A stretch of 64,000 nucleotides of DNA from Levilactobacillus tongjiangensis (GCF_003946345.1 NZ_RHNY01000008.1:1-64000); one strand, 5' to 3'. Shown: positions 34,031 through 43,008, counted from the stretch's first letter. The notes: a model not told the origin generated them from the letters alone. A program made the numbers and translations.

Positions 34031-34702
34031 ATGGCAACGCTAGTTATTTTACGGCACGGAGAGAGTGTCGCTAACCGGGATAATATTTTCACGGGGTGGA
34101 GCGATGTGCCATTGACGGCTAAAGGCAGGGCTCAGGCTTGGAGCGCTGGTAACTTGGTTGCTGAGACTGGCATCCAGTTTGCGGCACTGCACACGTCTAT
34201 GCTTCAGCGGGCAATTGTGACGTCTCACATTATTTTAGAGGCCATTGATCAGCTCTACTTGCCAGAGTATAAGTCATGGCGGCTGAACGAACGGCACTAT
34301 GGTGCGCTTCGTGGCAAGAATAAGGCAGCCGTTCAGGAAGTCGTAGGGGTCGCCCAGGTAAAGATTTGGCGGCGGAGCTTCGAAACGGTGCCTCCGTTAC
34401 TGGACCACGTGACTCAGGACCGACGCTATGACCAGTTTGGCCCGCACGTGGAGCCCTTGGGTGAAAGTCTAGAAATGGCCTATCACCGGTTGATGCCTTA
34501 TTGGGAAGATGAGATTGCGCCACGGTTGTTGGCTGGTGACAATCAATTGGTGGTTGCTCATGGAAGTACGTTGCGGGCATTGATTAAGTACCTCGACCAT
34601 GTGGCGGATGCAGATATCAGCCAGGTTGAAGTTGCGAATGGTGAACCCATTCGCTACGATTTTGATGATCGGTTGAACGTACTACGAAAGACCGTTCTGT
34701 AG
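34031..34702 (+). CDS. gpmA: 2,3-bisphosphoglycerate-dependent phosphoglycerate mutase
   Basis: A 223-residue histidine phosphatase-fold enzyme. The phosphohistidine motif is LRHGES (H9), followed by [12 protein letters not shown] and [14 protein letters not shown], which mark the cofactor-dependent mutase rather than a general phosphatase; VAHGST supplies the second histidine. It interconverts 3- and 2-phosphoglycerate. The ATG at 34031 is chosen since AAAGGGAG sits 7 bases before it; the ATG at 34025 is too close. Lactobacilli often carry several gpm copies; this stands alone. Confidence 0.92.
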   Translation: MATLVILRHGESVANRDNIFTGWSDVPLTAKGRAQAWSAGNLVAETGIQFAALHTSMLQRAIVTSHIILEAIDQLYLPEYKSWRLNERHYGALRGKNKAAVQEVVGVAQVKIWRRSFETVPPLLDHVTQDRRYDQFGPHVEPLGESLEMAYHRLMPYWEDEIAPRLLAGDNQLVVAHGSTLRALIKYLDHVADADISQVEVANGEPIRYDFDDRLNVLRKTVL

Positions 34703-34760
34703 TCGAAGGTTAACAAAAGAATAAGATAATTAAGTTGGCGGAAGCAATGCTCATAAATCA

Positions 34761-34788
34761 TTGTTTTTGGCTAACTTTTTCGTATAAT
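34761..34788 (+). promoter_or_regulatory. Promoter of the serine hydrolase gene
   Basis: TTGTTT and TATAAT with a 16-base spacer. It lies inside the longer open frame that begins at 34735, which supports the downstream GTG start at 34828. Confidence 0.72.
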
Positions 34789-34827
34789 CAAGCTAGTAGT
34801 ATCTATAAGATTGGGGATTGGGGAAAA

Positions 34828-36060
34828 GTGAATAAGCGAAATTTGATCCATTGGGGTGTGTTACTGGTCATTATCTTGGGGATAAGCGGCCTGGTCTTTG
34901 GGATGCATCAGATCGATACACAGGACAAAAAAGAAATCGCGACGTCTAATCGTAAGTCGGCCAAAAAAATCAAGCGGGACATTCGCTCGGATGCACGGGA
35001 TAGTAGCCGCCAACGCACGCATCAGGTCACCGCATTTGATCGACGGAATACGGGGAGGCGGACACCCATATTTACGGGTAAGTTGACGACGGCACTGAAA
35101 GACAAAAAATTCAGTGGAACGGCCTTGGTTGTGAAGAACGACCGTGTGGTTTATCAGCGGTCATTTGGGATGGCCAATGCTGAAAAAAACCAACAGAACA
35201 AAGCCACCTCTCAGTTTTTAGTGAACTCTATTCAAAAATCCATGACAGGGATGCTAGTTATGCGGGCCGTTCAAGCCGGCAAAATCTCACTGACGGATAA
35301 ATTGCATAAATATTACCCGAAAATTGCTGGCAGTGATCGAGTGACATTACGGCAGATGCTTGATATGAAGGCTGGTCTGGTGGGCGATGTCGATCCTAGC
35401 ACGACATTGTCTGAAAAGGGTGTGTATCAGTATGCTGGCCAACTGGCCAAAATCGATAAGCAGTCAATCAATAAGTTTAACTATCAGCCAATCAGTTTTG
35501 TTTTATTGGCAGCCATTGTGAACCGGGTGACCGGGTTATCCTACTATCAAAACTTCTACGAACACATTGTGACGCCGCTGGACTTGAACCACACTTCGTT
35601 TGCTCAAATTCGGTCGACAACGAAGGGGATGACAATGGGCTATAAAGGCAATATCCCGGGTGATTACACCACGCCGGTCTCAACGTCCATGCGAGACATG
35701 GAGGCCCAAGTGGCCACTGGAAACGCGACAATGAGTGCTGGTGACCTGTTCAGAGCAGAGCGGGCCATCATTCAAGGAACCTTGTTGGCAACACCTAGTG
35801 GGGCTAATGAGCTCCATGAAGCTAACGCGGCGGATGCTAACTACGCTGGGGGGATGTATCACTTTGAGAAACGCGGTTACTATGGTCATGGGTTAGGCGA
35901 GTTTTACGAAGGGACGTTCGTGATGAGTAAGAACGGACGGACTGGGGTGATCTTCCTCTCAAACAATTTTTATAAGAAGACTATGTGGCCAGATTGGTCG
36001 ACTGAAGAGTTAGCGAAGACCACCTTTAAACATGTGTTAACGGCGAAAAAGCTTAATTAG
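34828..36060 (+). CDS. Membrane-anchored beta-lactamase-family serine hydrolase
   Basis: A 410-residue protein with a short basic N-terminus and one hydrophobic helix (about 9-27) that anchors or exports it, a charged linker, then a beta-lactamase/penicillin-binding fold. The nucleophile is S134 in SIQK (SxxK); FNYQPISF supplies the YxN-like element and GHGLGEF the third motif. The family includes class C beta-lactamase-like peptidases and esterases acting on the wall; the substrate is unknown. The GTG start has GGGG at suitable spacing and lies after the promoter. Confidence 0.88.
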   Translation: MNKRNLIHWGVLLVIILGISGLVFGMHQIDTQDKKEIATSNRKSAKKIKRDIRSDARDSSRQRTHQVTAFDRRNTGRRTPIFTGKLTTALKDKKFSGTALVVKNDRVVYQRSFGMANAEKNQQNKATSQFLVNSIQKSMTGMLVMRAVQAGKISLTDKLHKYYPKIAGSDRVTLRQMLDMKAGLVGDVDPSTTLSEKGVYQYAGQLAKIDKQSINKFNYQPISFVLLAAIVNRVTGLSYYQNFYEHIVTPLDLNHTSFAQIRSTTKGMTMGYKGNIPGDYTTPVSTSMRDMEAQVATGNATMSAGDLFRAERAIIQGTLLATPSGANELHEANAADANYAGGMYHFEKRGYYGHGLGEFYEGTFVMSKNGRTGVIFLSNNFYKKTMWPDWSTEELAKTTFKHVLTAKKLN

Positions 36061-36106
36061 TTTGGCAATAAGCACCTTTGCGCACACACTTCAATAAATA
36101 AAAATT

Positions 36107-36141
36107 AAGTGGTCTGGGATTTCGTCCCGGACCACTTTTTG
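36107..36141 (+). terminator. Terminator of the serine hydrolase gene
   Basis: A 13-bp stem AAGTGGTCTGGGA/TCCCGGACCACTT (one wobble), loop TTTCG, then TTTTT. Confidence 0.95.
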
Positions 36142-36324
36142 GGTACGAATCATTTGTGAAATTTACCTGGCAATTTCCGAGATTACCTAATCATTACTCA
36201 GATTAATCTGCCAATTAATTGTGGGCCAAAACGAATTTTGTACGAATTTAGGTGGCCCTATTAAACCGGTATACCTGCAGGTAGAACGTGAATTTAAGGT
36301 TGCAGCATTAATTAGTCCGGATAA

Positions 36325-36362
36325 ATATAGCGCTTTCATAAAGAATTGCATTGCGCTATACT
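36325..36362 (+). promoter_or_regulatory. Promoter of the glycerate operon with cre-like site and inverted repeat
   Basis: TTTCAT and TATACT have a 17-base spacer. Overlapping the -35, ATATAGCGCTTTCA (36325-36338) read in reverse is TGAAAGCGCTATAT, matching 12 of 14 positions of the cre consensus. TATAGCGC (36326-36333) recurs inverted as GCGCTATA (36353-36360). A 15-base direct repeat TTTGTGAAATTTACC also occurs at 36153-36167 and 36373-36387. CcpA control and another regulator are both plausible; neither is shown. Confidence 0.55.
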
Positions 36363-36421
36363 GCAAGAGTACTTTGTGAAATTTACCGAGCAACAATGAC
36401 TAAGATGGGAGTGGTCTACGC

Positions 36422-37726
36422 GTGTCAGTTTCTGTTAGCTGGATTGGGGCTTTAATCGGGTTGGCTCTTGCAATTATTTTAATCCTTCGAAAATTAAATC
36501 CCGTTTACTCATTACTCCTGGGAACCATTGTGGGTGCACTCATTGGTGGCGCTAATCTCACGCAGACTGTTAATATCGTGGTGGCTGGCTCTCAAAGTGT
36601 GATGGGAACTGTCGTCCGGGTTTTGGCTGCTGGTGTCTTTGCCGGTGTCATGATGGAGTCCGGTGCGGCGAATGCCATTGCCCGGGGCATCGTCACGAAA
36701 TTTGGGGAAAGCCTCGCCATTTTTTCGTTAGCATTGGCAACCATGATCATTACAGCTGTGGGGGTCTTCATTCCCGTGGCCGTCCTGATTGTGGCACCAA
36801 TTGCGTTAGAGGTGGGGAGCCGGATGAAAATCTCTAAGCTGGCGTTATTGGTGGCCCTGTCTGGTGGGGGGAAAGCCGGGAATATTATCTCGCCTAATCC
36901 CAACACCATTGCGGCCGCTCACGGGTTTAATATTGAGTTGAGCCAATTAATGGTGGCTGATTTTATTCCGGCTGTCTTTGGGTTAATCATGACCGTCTTG
37001 ATTGCTACGTTGCTGCGGCATCGGGGTGCTATTGCTACAATGGCCGACGTGCAGGCCAATCAAGACCAGAGCACGTCTGACGAACCGTCAGAACTGCCTT
37101 CGCTGCGGTCCTCCATTGTGGCTCCCGTACTGGCTGTCATTCTGCTTCTGTTGAACCCCGTCGGTAGTATTTTACATATTGGGTTATTAGAAAAATTTGA
37201 AGTGGATGCCATGTACATTTTGCCACTGGCTGGGTTAGTTGGGATGCTAGCCATGCACCAGGGCAAGCAAGTCTTGGCCTACACCAAGGCTGGGATGGCA
37301 CGGATGACGGACGTTGTTCTGATCCTGATTGGTGCCGGGGCAATCGGTGGTCTGATTACGACCTCAACACTCCCTGCAGCCATTGTGCATCTGATTAAGA
37401 TCTCCGGTATTTCTGGGACCTTCTTGGCACCAATTGCTGGTATTTTGATGGCCGCAGCGACAGCGTCGACGTCAACTGGTGTTATCTTAGCTACCGGGTC
37501 GTTTGGGAAAGCTATCTTGGCCTTCGGCACGGCACCATTAGCCGCAGCTGTGATGGTCCATACTGGTGCGACAGTGATCGACCACCTGCCACAGGGAAAC
37601 TACTTCCACGTGACGGCGAATACGATGAATATGACTTTGAAAGAGCGGATGCAATCAGTCCCTTATGAAACGGCTGTTGGGTTAACGATGACAGTGGTTG
37701 GGGTCGTTATGTTTACCTTGCTTTAG
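36422..37726 (+). CDS. GntP-family permease, probable glycerate transporter
   Basis: A 434-residue membrane protein with about 12 hydrophobic helices and family blocks RKLNPVYSLLLGTIVGALIGG and SGGGKAGNIISPNPNT. GntP carriers import gluconate or related sugar acids with protons. Glycerate kinase follows 25 bases after the stop, which points to glycerate as the substrate (inference from context). GTG start with GGGAG upstream. The promoter region carries a cre-like site. Confidence 0.88.
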   Translation: MSVSVSWIGALIGLALAIILILRKLNPVYSLLLGTIVGALIGGANLTQTVNIVVAGSQSVMGTVVRVLAAGVFAGVMMESGAANAIARGIVTKFGESLAIFSLALATMIITAVGVFIPVAVLIVAPIALEVGSRMKISKLALLVALSGGGKAGNIISPNPNTIAAAHGFNIELSQLMVADFIPAVFGLIMTVLIATLLRHRGAIATMADVQANQDQSTSDEPSELPSLRSSIVAPVLAVILLLLNPVGSILHIGLLEKFEVDAMYILPLAGLVGMLAMHQGKQVLAYTKAGMARMTDVVLILIGAGAIGGLITTSTLPAAIVHLIKISGISGTFLAPIAGILMAAATASTSTGVILATGSFGKAILAFGTAPLAAAVMVHTGATVIDHLPQGNYFHVTANTMNMTLKERMQSVPYETAVGLTMTVVGVVMFTLL

Positions 37727-37751
37727 ATTACGGGAAAAGGATGGTTTATCT

Positions 37752-38882
37752 ATGAAAATTGTGATTGCCCCAGATTCATTTAAAGGAAGTCTGACCGCCA
37801 AGCAAGCAGCCGAGGCTATTCACACCGGTTTACAACGAGTATTCCCGGAAGCAGACTATGAAATTGTGCCAATGGCTGATGGTGGCGAAGGGACGGTGCA
37901 GTCCTTGGTTGACGCCACACAGGGGACTTTTAAACGCGCCGATGTGCTAAACCCCTTAGGTGAAACGGTATCAGCTGAATATGGGCTGTTGGGTGATCAA
38001 CGGACTGCCGTCATTGAAATGGCCGCAGCCAGTGGGATTCAGTTTATCAACGATGAGACTAAGAATCCCCTGATTACGACGACCTATGGGACTGGTCAAC
38101 TAATGTTGGATGCGATGCACCACGGTGCCCAGGAAATCGTCATTGGTATCGGTGGCAGTGCTACCACGGATGGTGGTCAGGGGATGGCTGAGGCGCTGGG
38201 CGTCAAGTTCCTCAACTCTGCTGGTGACCCCATCAAACGGGGCGGCGGTGGTCTGGGTGAGTTGGCCAGTATTGACGTTTCTGCAGTTGATCCGTTGGTG
38301 GCCCAAACTAAGATTCGTATCGCATCCGACGTGACGAATCCGTTGGTGGGACCCAAGGGGTCAGCAGCCGTGTTTGGCCCACAGAAAGGAGCCACACCAG
38401 AGATGGTTCCCGTCCTGGATGCGAACTTGGCCCATTATGCGGCAATTATTAAACAAACTTTGGGAAAGGACTTGGCAGATTATCCTGGTGCCGGTGCTGC
38501 CGGTGGCTTGGGTGCGGGCCTGTTAGCCTTTACCCAGTCGCAAATGGAGAAAGGTGTCGAAATTGTGGTTCGGGAAACGCATCTGAAAGAACGAGCGGTG
38601 GGTGCTGATCTGGCCTTTACGGGTGAAGGAGCCATTGATTTTCAGACTCAGTATGGTAAGACCCCAATGGGAACGGCGCAGGCTGTGAAGGCAGCCAGTC
38701 CACACGCTAAAGTGATCGGGGTGGCCGGCAATGTGGGTGAGGGAATCGACCAACTCTATGACTTGGGAATCGATGCCATCTTTGGCATCCTACCGGGAGT
38801 CGTTGATTTGCCAACTGCCATTCAAACAGGGCAGGCCAACCTGGCCCGGACGGCGGAAAACATTGCCCGCGTAATTAAGTAG
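37752..38882 (+). CDS. glxK: Glycerate kinase
   Basis: A 376-residue glycerate kinase of the GlxK/GarK family: N-terminal IAPDSFKGSLTAKQAAEAI, the block PMADGGEGTV, GGSATTDGGQGM and GAAGGLGAGL are all present. It phosphorylates D-glycerate, feeding 2- or 3-phosphoglycerate into lower glycolysis. The ATG at 37752 follows AAAAGGATGG; upstream in-frame codons overlap the permease gene. Second gene of the permease-kinase operon, closed by a strong terminator. Confidence 0.94.
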   Translation: MKIVIAPDSFKGSLTAKQAAEAIHTGLQRVFPEADYEIVPMADGGEGTVQSLVDATQGTFKRADVLNPLGETVSAEYGLLGDQRTAVIEMAAASGIQFINDETKNPLITTTYGTGQLMLDAMHHGAQEIVIGIGGSATTDGGQGMAEALGVKFLNSAGDPIKRGGGGLGELASIDVSAVDPLVAQTKIRIASDVTNPLVGPKGSAAVFGPQKGATPEMVPVLDANLAHYAAIIKQTLGKDLADYPGAGAAGGLGAGLLAFTQSQMEKGVEIVVRETHLKERAVGADLAFTGEGAIDFQTQYGKTPMGTAQAVKAASPHAKVIGVAGNVGEGIDQLYDLGIDAIFGILPGVVDLPTAIQTGQANLARTAENIARVIK

Positions 38883-39002
38883 CTCGCCTTGGCACTTTGT
38901 GGGCAGGCTAGATTCGTTGAGAAGCGCTGTGATATGGCGGCTACAGCATGAGCGTCCACGGCAAGCTTTTCTTGAAATGCTCAAAAATTAATCAGCTAAC
39001 TT

Positions 39003-39047
39003 AAAAAGGTTCGTGAAATCACTAAGATTTCACGAACCTTTTTGGAC
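39003..39047. terminator. Bidirectional terminator between glxK and pepC
   Basis: An 18-bp stem AAAAAGGTTCGTGAAATC/GATTTCACGAACCTTTTT with a 5-base loop; T tracts on both strands serve the convergent genes. Confidence 0.95.
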
Positions 39048-39071
39048 TGTATCAAGAAAATAAGTTTTTGA

Positions 39072-40406
39072 TTAAGCTAAAGCACCCATTGGGTCCCATG
39101 GTGCCAGAACAGTTGGTTCTTCGGTTTCCTGCGTCTTCTTCAAGTCGTCAGGTAAGAATTGCTTGTTCACAACAACCTGGTAGCAGTATTCATCCATCCA
39201 AGCGTCGCTCATCACGAAGTAACCCTTCGTTCCGACCTTTTCACCCCAAGAGTTTTCAACTTTCCACTTGGTTGGTTGGCCATCGACTAAGTCGACACCA
39301 GTTAAGACCATGGCGTGGGTCATCATACTTTCACCATAATCGAGGCGTTCTGCCTTGGTCGTGGAGAAATCGATGTTGAAGAGGGCATCCTTGTCGTAGA
39401 ACTTGGTGTCCATGATACCCTTTTGACGTTCTGAGGATTGACCAACGTCACAACCGAACCAAACGGATTGGCCAGCTTGTAATTGCTTGATGGCCAGTTG
39501 CTTGAAGTCCTGCATCGTGACGTTCAAATGCTTGACTTGACGGCCGTTGACCACGTTACCTAACATTTCAACGGTGTAGGTGTGGTTGTATGGCTTGTCG
39601 TCAGTTGGGGCGTTGATGATGGAAACGTAGTCGCTTAAGTCCCAGTTAACATACTTGTCGAAGAAGGACTTAGGGGTTAGACCCTTGTCGATGTGGTAGT
39701 TCTTATCGTCGTCGCGGTATTCGAAGTCGAATTCACTAACGGGTTCGCCGAGTGAGAAGCTCAGTAAACGGTAAACTTCGCCTAACATTTTATCCTTAGC
39801 AGCAGCAATGTCAGCATCACTGGCCTTGTCGGCAACTAATTTACGTAAAATAACGGCATCCTTACGCAGCTTTAAGTTCAACGTGCTGTTGAGTTCGCTG
39901 GACTTGGAACTGTTGTAAGTTTCAGGCATGACAGACTTAGGCACGATTCCGTACTTTTCAATGATGGCACACAGCATGTCCCATTGACCACCGTCTTGTT
40001 GTGGGGTAGCCATTAAGAAGGCAACCTTCCGGCTAGACGTTGGTTGGTCAGCAGTGGCCAAGACGTTTTCGTAAAAGTAGTTGGCTTTTTCGAACTTGTC
40101 CCAGAAGTTAGTGTAATTCTGAGATAATTCAAAATCGCTTAAGTTGAAGAGGTCGGCTAAATGATGACGCATCGTGTTCAATGCGGCAAACATCCAGCAA
40201 CGGCCACTTTGCTTTTGATTGGCAACTTTCCCAGTGTCCAAATCAATGGAGAAGACGGGAGTCATGTCGGTTTCTGAAGCGTAATCGGCAGAAGTTGCTA
40301 AAATTCCTTGATGGCTGACGGCCCGTTCTAAGACCTTTGCGGTGGGGTCAGCAGCTAAAGCTTGTTGGTAACGGGCGGTTTGATCCGCCGTGATTTCTTT
40401 ACTCAA
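39072..40406 (-). CDS. pepC: Cysteine aminopeptidase C (bleomycin hydrolase family)
   Basis: A 444-residue cytoplasmic peptidase of family C1B. The catalytic cysteine is C70 in QSGRCWMFAALN; His is in MMTHAMVLTG and Asn in VENSWGEKVG near the C-terminus. It forms a hexameric barrel in relatives and removes N-terminal residues from peptides. The TTG start (MSKEITADQT) follows GGAGAG; longer frames lack an RBS. It complements DtpT and the S9 peptidase. Confidence 0.95.
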   Translation of the reverse strand: MSKEITADQTARYQQALAADPTAKVLERAVSHQGILATSADYASETDMTPVFSIDLDTGKVANQKQSGRCWMFAALNTMRHHLADLFNLSDFELSQNYTNFWDKFEKANYFYENVLATADQPTSSRKVAFLMATPQQDGGQWDMLCAIIEKYGIVPKSVMPETYNSSKSSELNSTLNLKLRKDAVILRKLVADKASDADIAAAKDKMLGEVYRLLSFSLGEPVSEFDFEYRDDDKNYHIDKGLTPKSFFDKYVNWDLSDYVSIINAPTDDKPYNHTYTVEMLGNVVNGRQVKHLNVTMQDFKQLAIKQLQAGQSVWFGCDVGQSSERQKGIMDTKFYDKDALFNIDFSTTKAERLDYGESMMTHAMVLTGVDLVDGQPTKWKVENSWGEKVGTKGYFVMSDAWMDEYCYQVVVNKQFLPDDLKKTQETEEPTVLAPWDPMGALA

Positions 40407-40481
40407 TGACGTCACTCTCCTAACTATTCTCTCATTGTACCCCAATCTTCTCATTTTTGTATAGGGGTGGTTGAAATTCAT

Positions 40482-40632
40482 GGGCTAGGGACCAAAGTCT
40501 CAGCCCCTTTGCACTCCGAACTTATATGGTTGAAACGTGCGACGAGAGGCAGTTAGCTCTGCGTAACTCGCTAGACAAGCAATCCAAGACCGGGATTATG
40601 TGATAATATTCATTGACTAACCAGTCTTTGGC
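40482..40632 (+). repeat. Intergenic repeat family B, copy 1
   Basis: It shares a chain of blocks with 59834-59984: an initial hairpin (here GGGCT/AGCCC), TTTGCACT-CGAAC, GAAACGTGCG, CAATCCAAGA, CATTGACTAACC and CTTTGG, at similar spacing. The 302-base gap between pepC and the small gene at 40709 holds little else. Confidence 0.75.
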
Positions 40633-40708
40633 GCACACAACTTTTGGTTGACAACCCAAACGACCAAGCCCATTATTTAAATGAATATACTTGTCAGGGG
40701 ATGTCAGG

Positions 40709-40816
40709 ATGTTCTATTTGGGAGATTCTTTGTTTTACATAATTAGTTTTGTCTTTTGGATTGCAGTCTTTGGTGGGATTATTTGGCTGATTAGACATTT
40801 GGTTAAGCGTAAATAG
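40709..40816 (+). CDS. 35-residue single-pass membrane protein
   Basis: An ATG frame of 35 codons: MFYLGDSLFYIISFVFWIAV then a continued hydrophobic stretch and the basic end RHLVKRK. One membrane helix (about 8-28) with an inside-positive C-terminus. AGGGG lies exactly 8 bases before the ATG, and a 16-bp-class hairpin terminator follows at 40831. These signals argue for a real gene despite its size. I do not recognise it; it could be a subunit or regulator of a membrane complex, or a toxin-like peptide. Confidence 0.65.
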   Translation: MFYLGDSLFYIISFVFWIAVFGGIIWLIRHLVKRK

Positions 40817-40830
40817 GCAGCTAAGGTATT

Positions 40831-40877
40831 AAAAGGGTGCTCGCTAACTCCGTGTGGAGTTGTAGTGAGTACCCTTT
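40831..40877. terminator. Long hairpin after the 35-residue gene
   Basis: AAAGGGT/ACCCTTT outer stem continuing through CTC/GAG and CTCC/GGAG around a GTGT loop. T tract short on the plus strand (TTTGCT), so efficiency is uncertain; it may also serve marR on the minus strand. Confidence 0.6.
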
Positions 40878-40928
40878 GCTAATTACTGGCTTAAATGAGT
40901 GTTAAATCCTGGTTCTTGTGAAAATAGA

Positions 40929-41363
40929 TTACTGGAGATGATCGAATACCTTTGCACGCTCACTCAGGGATGCCAATTGATTGAAAAATACTTCGACATC
41001 AGCTGCCGATGTATCAACGAGAACTTGATCCCAGAGCGCTTGTTTAATTTGACGAATTGTTTCACAGGCAGTCAGGCCCTTAGGGGTAATACTGACCCAA
41101 GTGGCTCGTCGGTCGGTGGCATCGGGGACTCGGGTGACGTAACCAGCGTTTTCAAGACGGGTCATTTCACGACTAACTAGGCCTTTATTAATGGCTAGTT
41201 CGGTTGTGATTTGTTTAGCAGTAACCCGGTCATGTTCGCTGATAAACAGCAGAAAATTTGCGTTACTGGCATTGATTTCAGGGAGCGTTAATTCACGATT
41301 CGTTGCCGTCTGAAAGCGACGTTGGAGTGCTCCAATGAACTTTCCTAATTTGATAGTGTCCAA
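40929..41363 (-). CDS. MarR-family transcriptional regulator
   Basis: A 144-residue winged-helix regulator. The DNA-binding part (about 45-100) shows TAKQITTELAINKGLVSREMTRLENAGYV and the wing with DATDRRATWVSIT. Dimeric MarR proteins usually repress a neighbouring gene and themselves. GGAGG precedes the ATG. It diverges from the DUF2798-like gene, with a 9-bp inverted repeat over that gene's promoter, so that gene is its likely target. Confidence 0.92.
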   Translation of the reverse strand: MDTIKLGKFIGALQRRFQTATNRELTLPEINASNANFLLFISEHDRVTAKQITTELAINKGLVSREMTRLENAGYVTRVPDATDRRATWVSITPKGLTACETIRQIKQALWDQVLVDTSAADVEVFFNQLASLSERAKVFDHLQ

Positions 41364-41406
41364 GGTAACGGCCTCCTTTGTGATATTTAGGTTAGTATAA
41401 CATAAA

Positions 41407-41464
41407 TATAGTTGACAAATACACTAAATGCGACTATTCTGTATTAGTTGCCTTATCAACTATA
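41407..41464 (+). promoter_or_regulatory. Promoter of the DUF2798-like gene bracketed by an inverted repeat
   Basis: TTGACA (41412-41417) and TATTCT (41435-41440) have a 17-base spacer. TATAGTTGA (41407-41415) and TCAACTATA (41456-41464) form a perfect 9-bp inverted repeat around the core promoter, plausibly the MarR operator. On the minus strand TATACT (41394-41399) could serve marR. Confidence 0.65.
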
Positions 41465-41478
41465 TGGAGGATTTTAAA

Positions 41479-41937
41479 ATGACTTTAAAACAGCGATTAC
41501 TTTTTACATTATTTTTGTGCACTGGAATGGCTAGCAGTATGAGCTGGTTGGGAATGGCGAAGAGTGTTGGTATCAACCACAACATGTGGCGGGTATTTTG
41601 GCTGTCAGTTGGGCCCACGATTGCCTTCGCCTTTGTTCTCAACCTCCTGGTAGCCGTGAACTTGAGTAACTTGTTAATTAAATGGCAGACTCACCGGATG
41701 GTTGATGAGGCGAAAATTCAGGCGAAGTCCACGACGATTCGTAGTTGGACCATGCTTCTGACAATGTGTTTCACTATGAGCACGCGGGCATTATTGTTGA
41801 ATGGAACACTGGTTCATATGACAGTGAGCCAGTTTATCCTGGGGTTCTTCAGTACCCTAACGACGGCCTACTTTATTCGGGATCTATTTGTGATGCCAGC
41901 AGCGACTCGGCTGGTATTTCGGATCATGCCATCTTAG
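41479..41937 (+). CDS. DUF2798-like membrane protein
   Basis: A 152-residue protein with four hydrophobic helices in two similar pairs, as in DUF2798 proteins: RLLFTLFLCTGMASSMSWLG and a second copy TMLLTMCFTMSTRALLLNG. Function of this family is unknown. The ATG follows TGGAGG at 8 bases; a longer frame from 41428 overlaps the promoter. Likely controlled by the divergent MarR gene. Confidence 0.85.
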   Translation: MTLKQRLLFTLFLCTGMASSMSWLGMAKSVGINHNMWRVFWLSVGPTIAFAFVLNLLVAVNLSNLLIKWQTHRMVDEAKIQAKSTTIRSWTMLLTMCFTMSTRALLLNGTLVHMTVSQFILGFFSTLTTAYFIRDLFVMPAATRLVFRIMPS

Positions 41938-42007
41938 TAGGGGATAGCGAGACGGCTTAGCATTATAAGTCGGTAGAGACTATAGCCAAGCAATTAAAGG
42001 TTGGAAA

Positions 42008-42037
42008 CAAAAAACGCCTGAGATTTCTCTCAGACGC
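42008..42037 (-). terminator. Terminator of the aldo-keto reductase gene
   Basis: Minus strand: CGTCTGAGA/TCTCAGGCG with GAAA loop, then TTTTTT. Confidence 0.92.
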
Positions 42038-42082
42038 TGGTCAGGTCTCAATGACCGGTATTTCTAATTTTTCAATGCTGGT

Positions 42083-42889
42083 TTAGTCGTAATTTAGATG
42101 CTTGTCTTGATCTAAGCCGTTGATTTCTGCAATTTCTTCAGCTGTTAAATGAAAGCCGGAAATTTCAAAGTTTTCCCGGACCCGGGCTGGTTTTGAGGAC
42201 TTAGGGAAGACCACAAAGCCCGTGTCGACTTGCCACCGTAAAACAATTTGTGCTGGGGACTTCCCATATTTATCAGCCAGCTTAGTGATGACGGGGTCTT
42301 CGAGAATCAGGTGACCGTGACCAATTGGTGAGTAGCCTTCGTTAAGTACGCCGTTGTCCGTGTCGAATTTGCCTAATTCGGCTTGCACCTTGTATGGGTG
42401 ACGTTCGATTTGGTTGACCATTGGTTTAACCTTAGCCATGGCAAAAACCTGATTCAGTTGGTCTTCTGAGAAGTTAGAAACCCCGATGGCCCGAACCTTC
42501 TTTTGTTGGTAGAGGGTTTCTAAGGCGCGCCAAGTATCTAAGGTGAGGTCGAAGTTTTCTTCATTTGGCCAGTGGATCAAATATAAATCCAGATAGTCTA
42601 ACTGTAAGTCACTTAACGTCTGGTCAAAGGCGGCCAAAGTCTTATCGTAACCCTGATCGGCGTTCCAAACCTTGGACGTGATGAACAGGTCGGAACGGTC
42701 AATGCCAGACGCCTTGATGGCCGTACCAACGGCTGGTTCATTGCCGTAAATGTGGGCGCAGTCGAGATGCCGATAGCCAGCATCTAGGGCCGTCTTGACA
42801 GCTGCTGGGACGTCCTTACTGTCAATTAAGTAAGTGCCGAATCCTAACATGGGGATGGTAACGCCGTTGCTTAACTGTGTCGTTTCCAT
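42083..42889 (-). CDS. Aldo-keto reductase
   Basis: A 268-residue AKR of the 2,5-diketo-gluconate reductase type. The catalytic tetrad D43, Y48, K73 and H106 is in place (LDCAHIYGNE, TSKVW, LIHWP), and the C-terminal NADPH-binding FPKSSKPARV is present. It would reduce aldehydes or ketones in the cytoplasm using NADPH. ATG with GAGG upstream. It has its own terminator and no operon partner. Confidence 0.93.
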   Translation of the reverse strand: METTQLSNGVTIPMLGFGTYLIDSKDVPAAVKTALDAGYRHLDCAHIYGNEPAVGTAIKASGIDRSDLFITSKVWNADQGYDKTLAAFDQTLSDLQLDYLDLYLIHWPNEENFDLTLDTWRALETLYQQKKVRAIGVSNFSEDQLNQVFAMAKVKPMVNQIERHPYKVQAELGKFDTDNGVLNEGYSPIGHGHLILEDPVITKLADKYGKSPAQIVLRWQVDTGFVVFPKSSKPARVRENFEISGFHLTAEEIAEINGLDQDKHLNYD

Positions 42890-43008
42890 GTAATTACCTC
42901 ACTATACAAATATTTTAAAGCAATATAAACATGTGTTAATGATACACTACTGGGCTAATAGTTTCACGGATGACACCTTATCACCGTGCGGCCATTCCTT
43001 TGGGTATT

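Noticed and set aside
34735-34827. Longer N-terminus for the serine hydrolase
   Set aside because: The extension covers the predicted promoter and would put residues before an otherwise normal signal anchor.
38884-39000. Possible element in the gap after glxK
   Set aside because: No hairpin, repeat or frame with signals found before the shared terminator.
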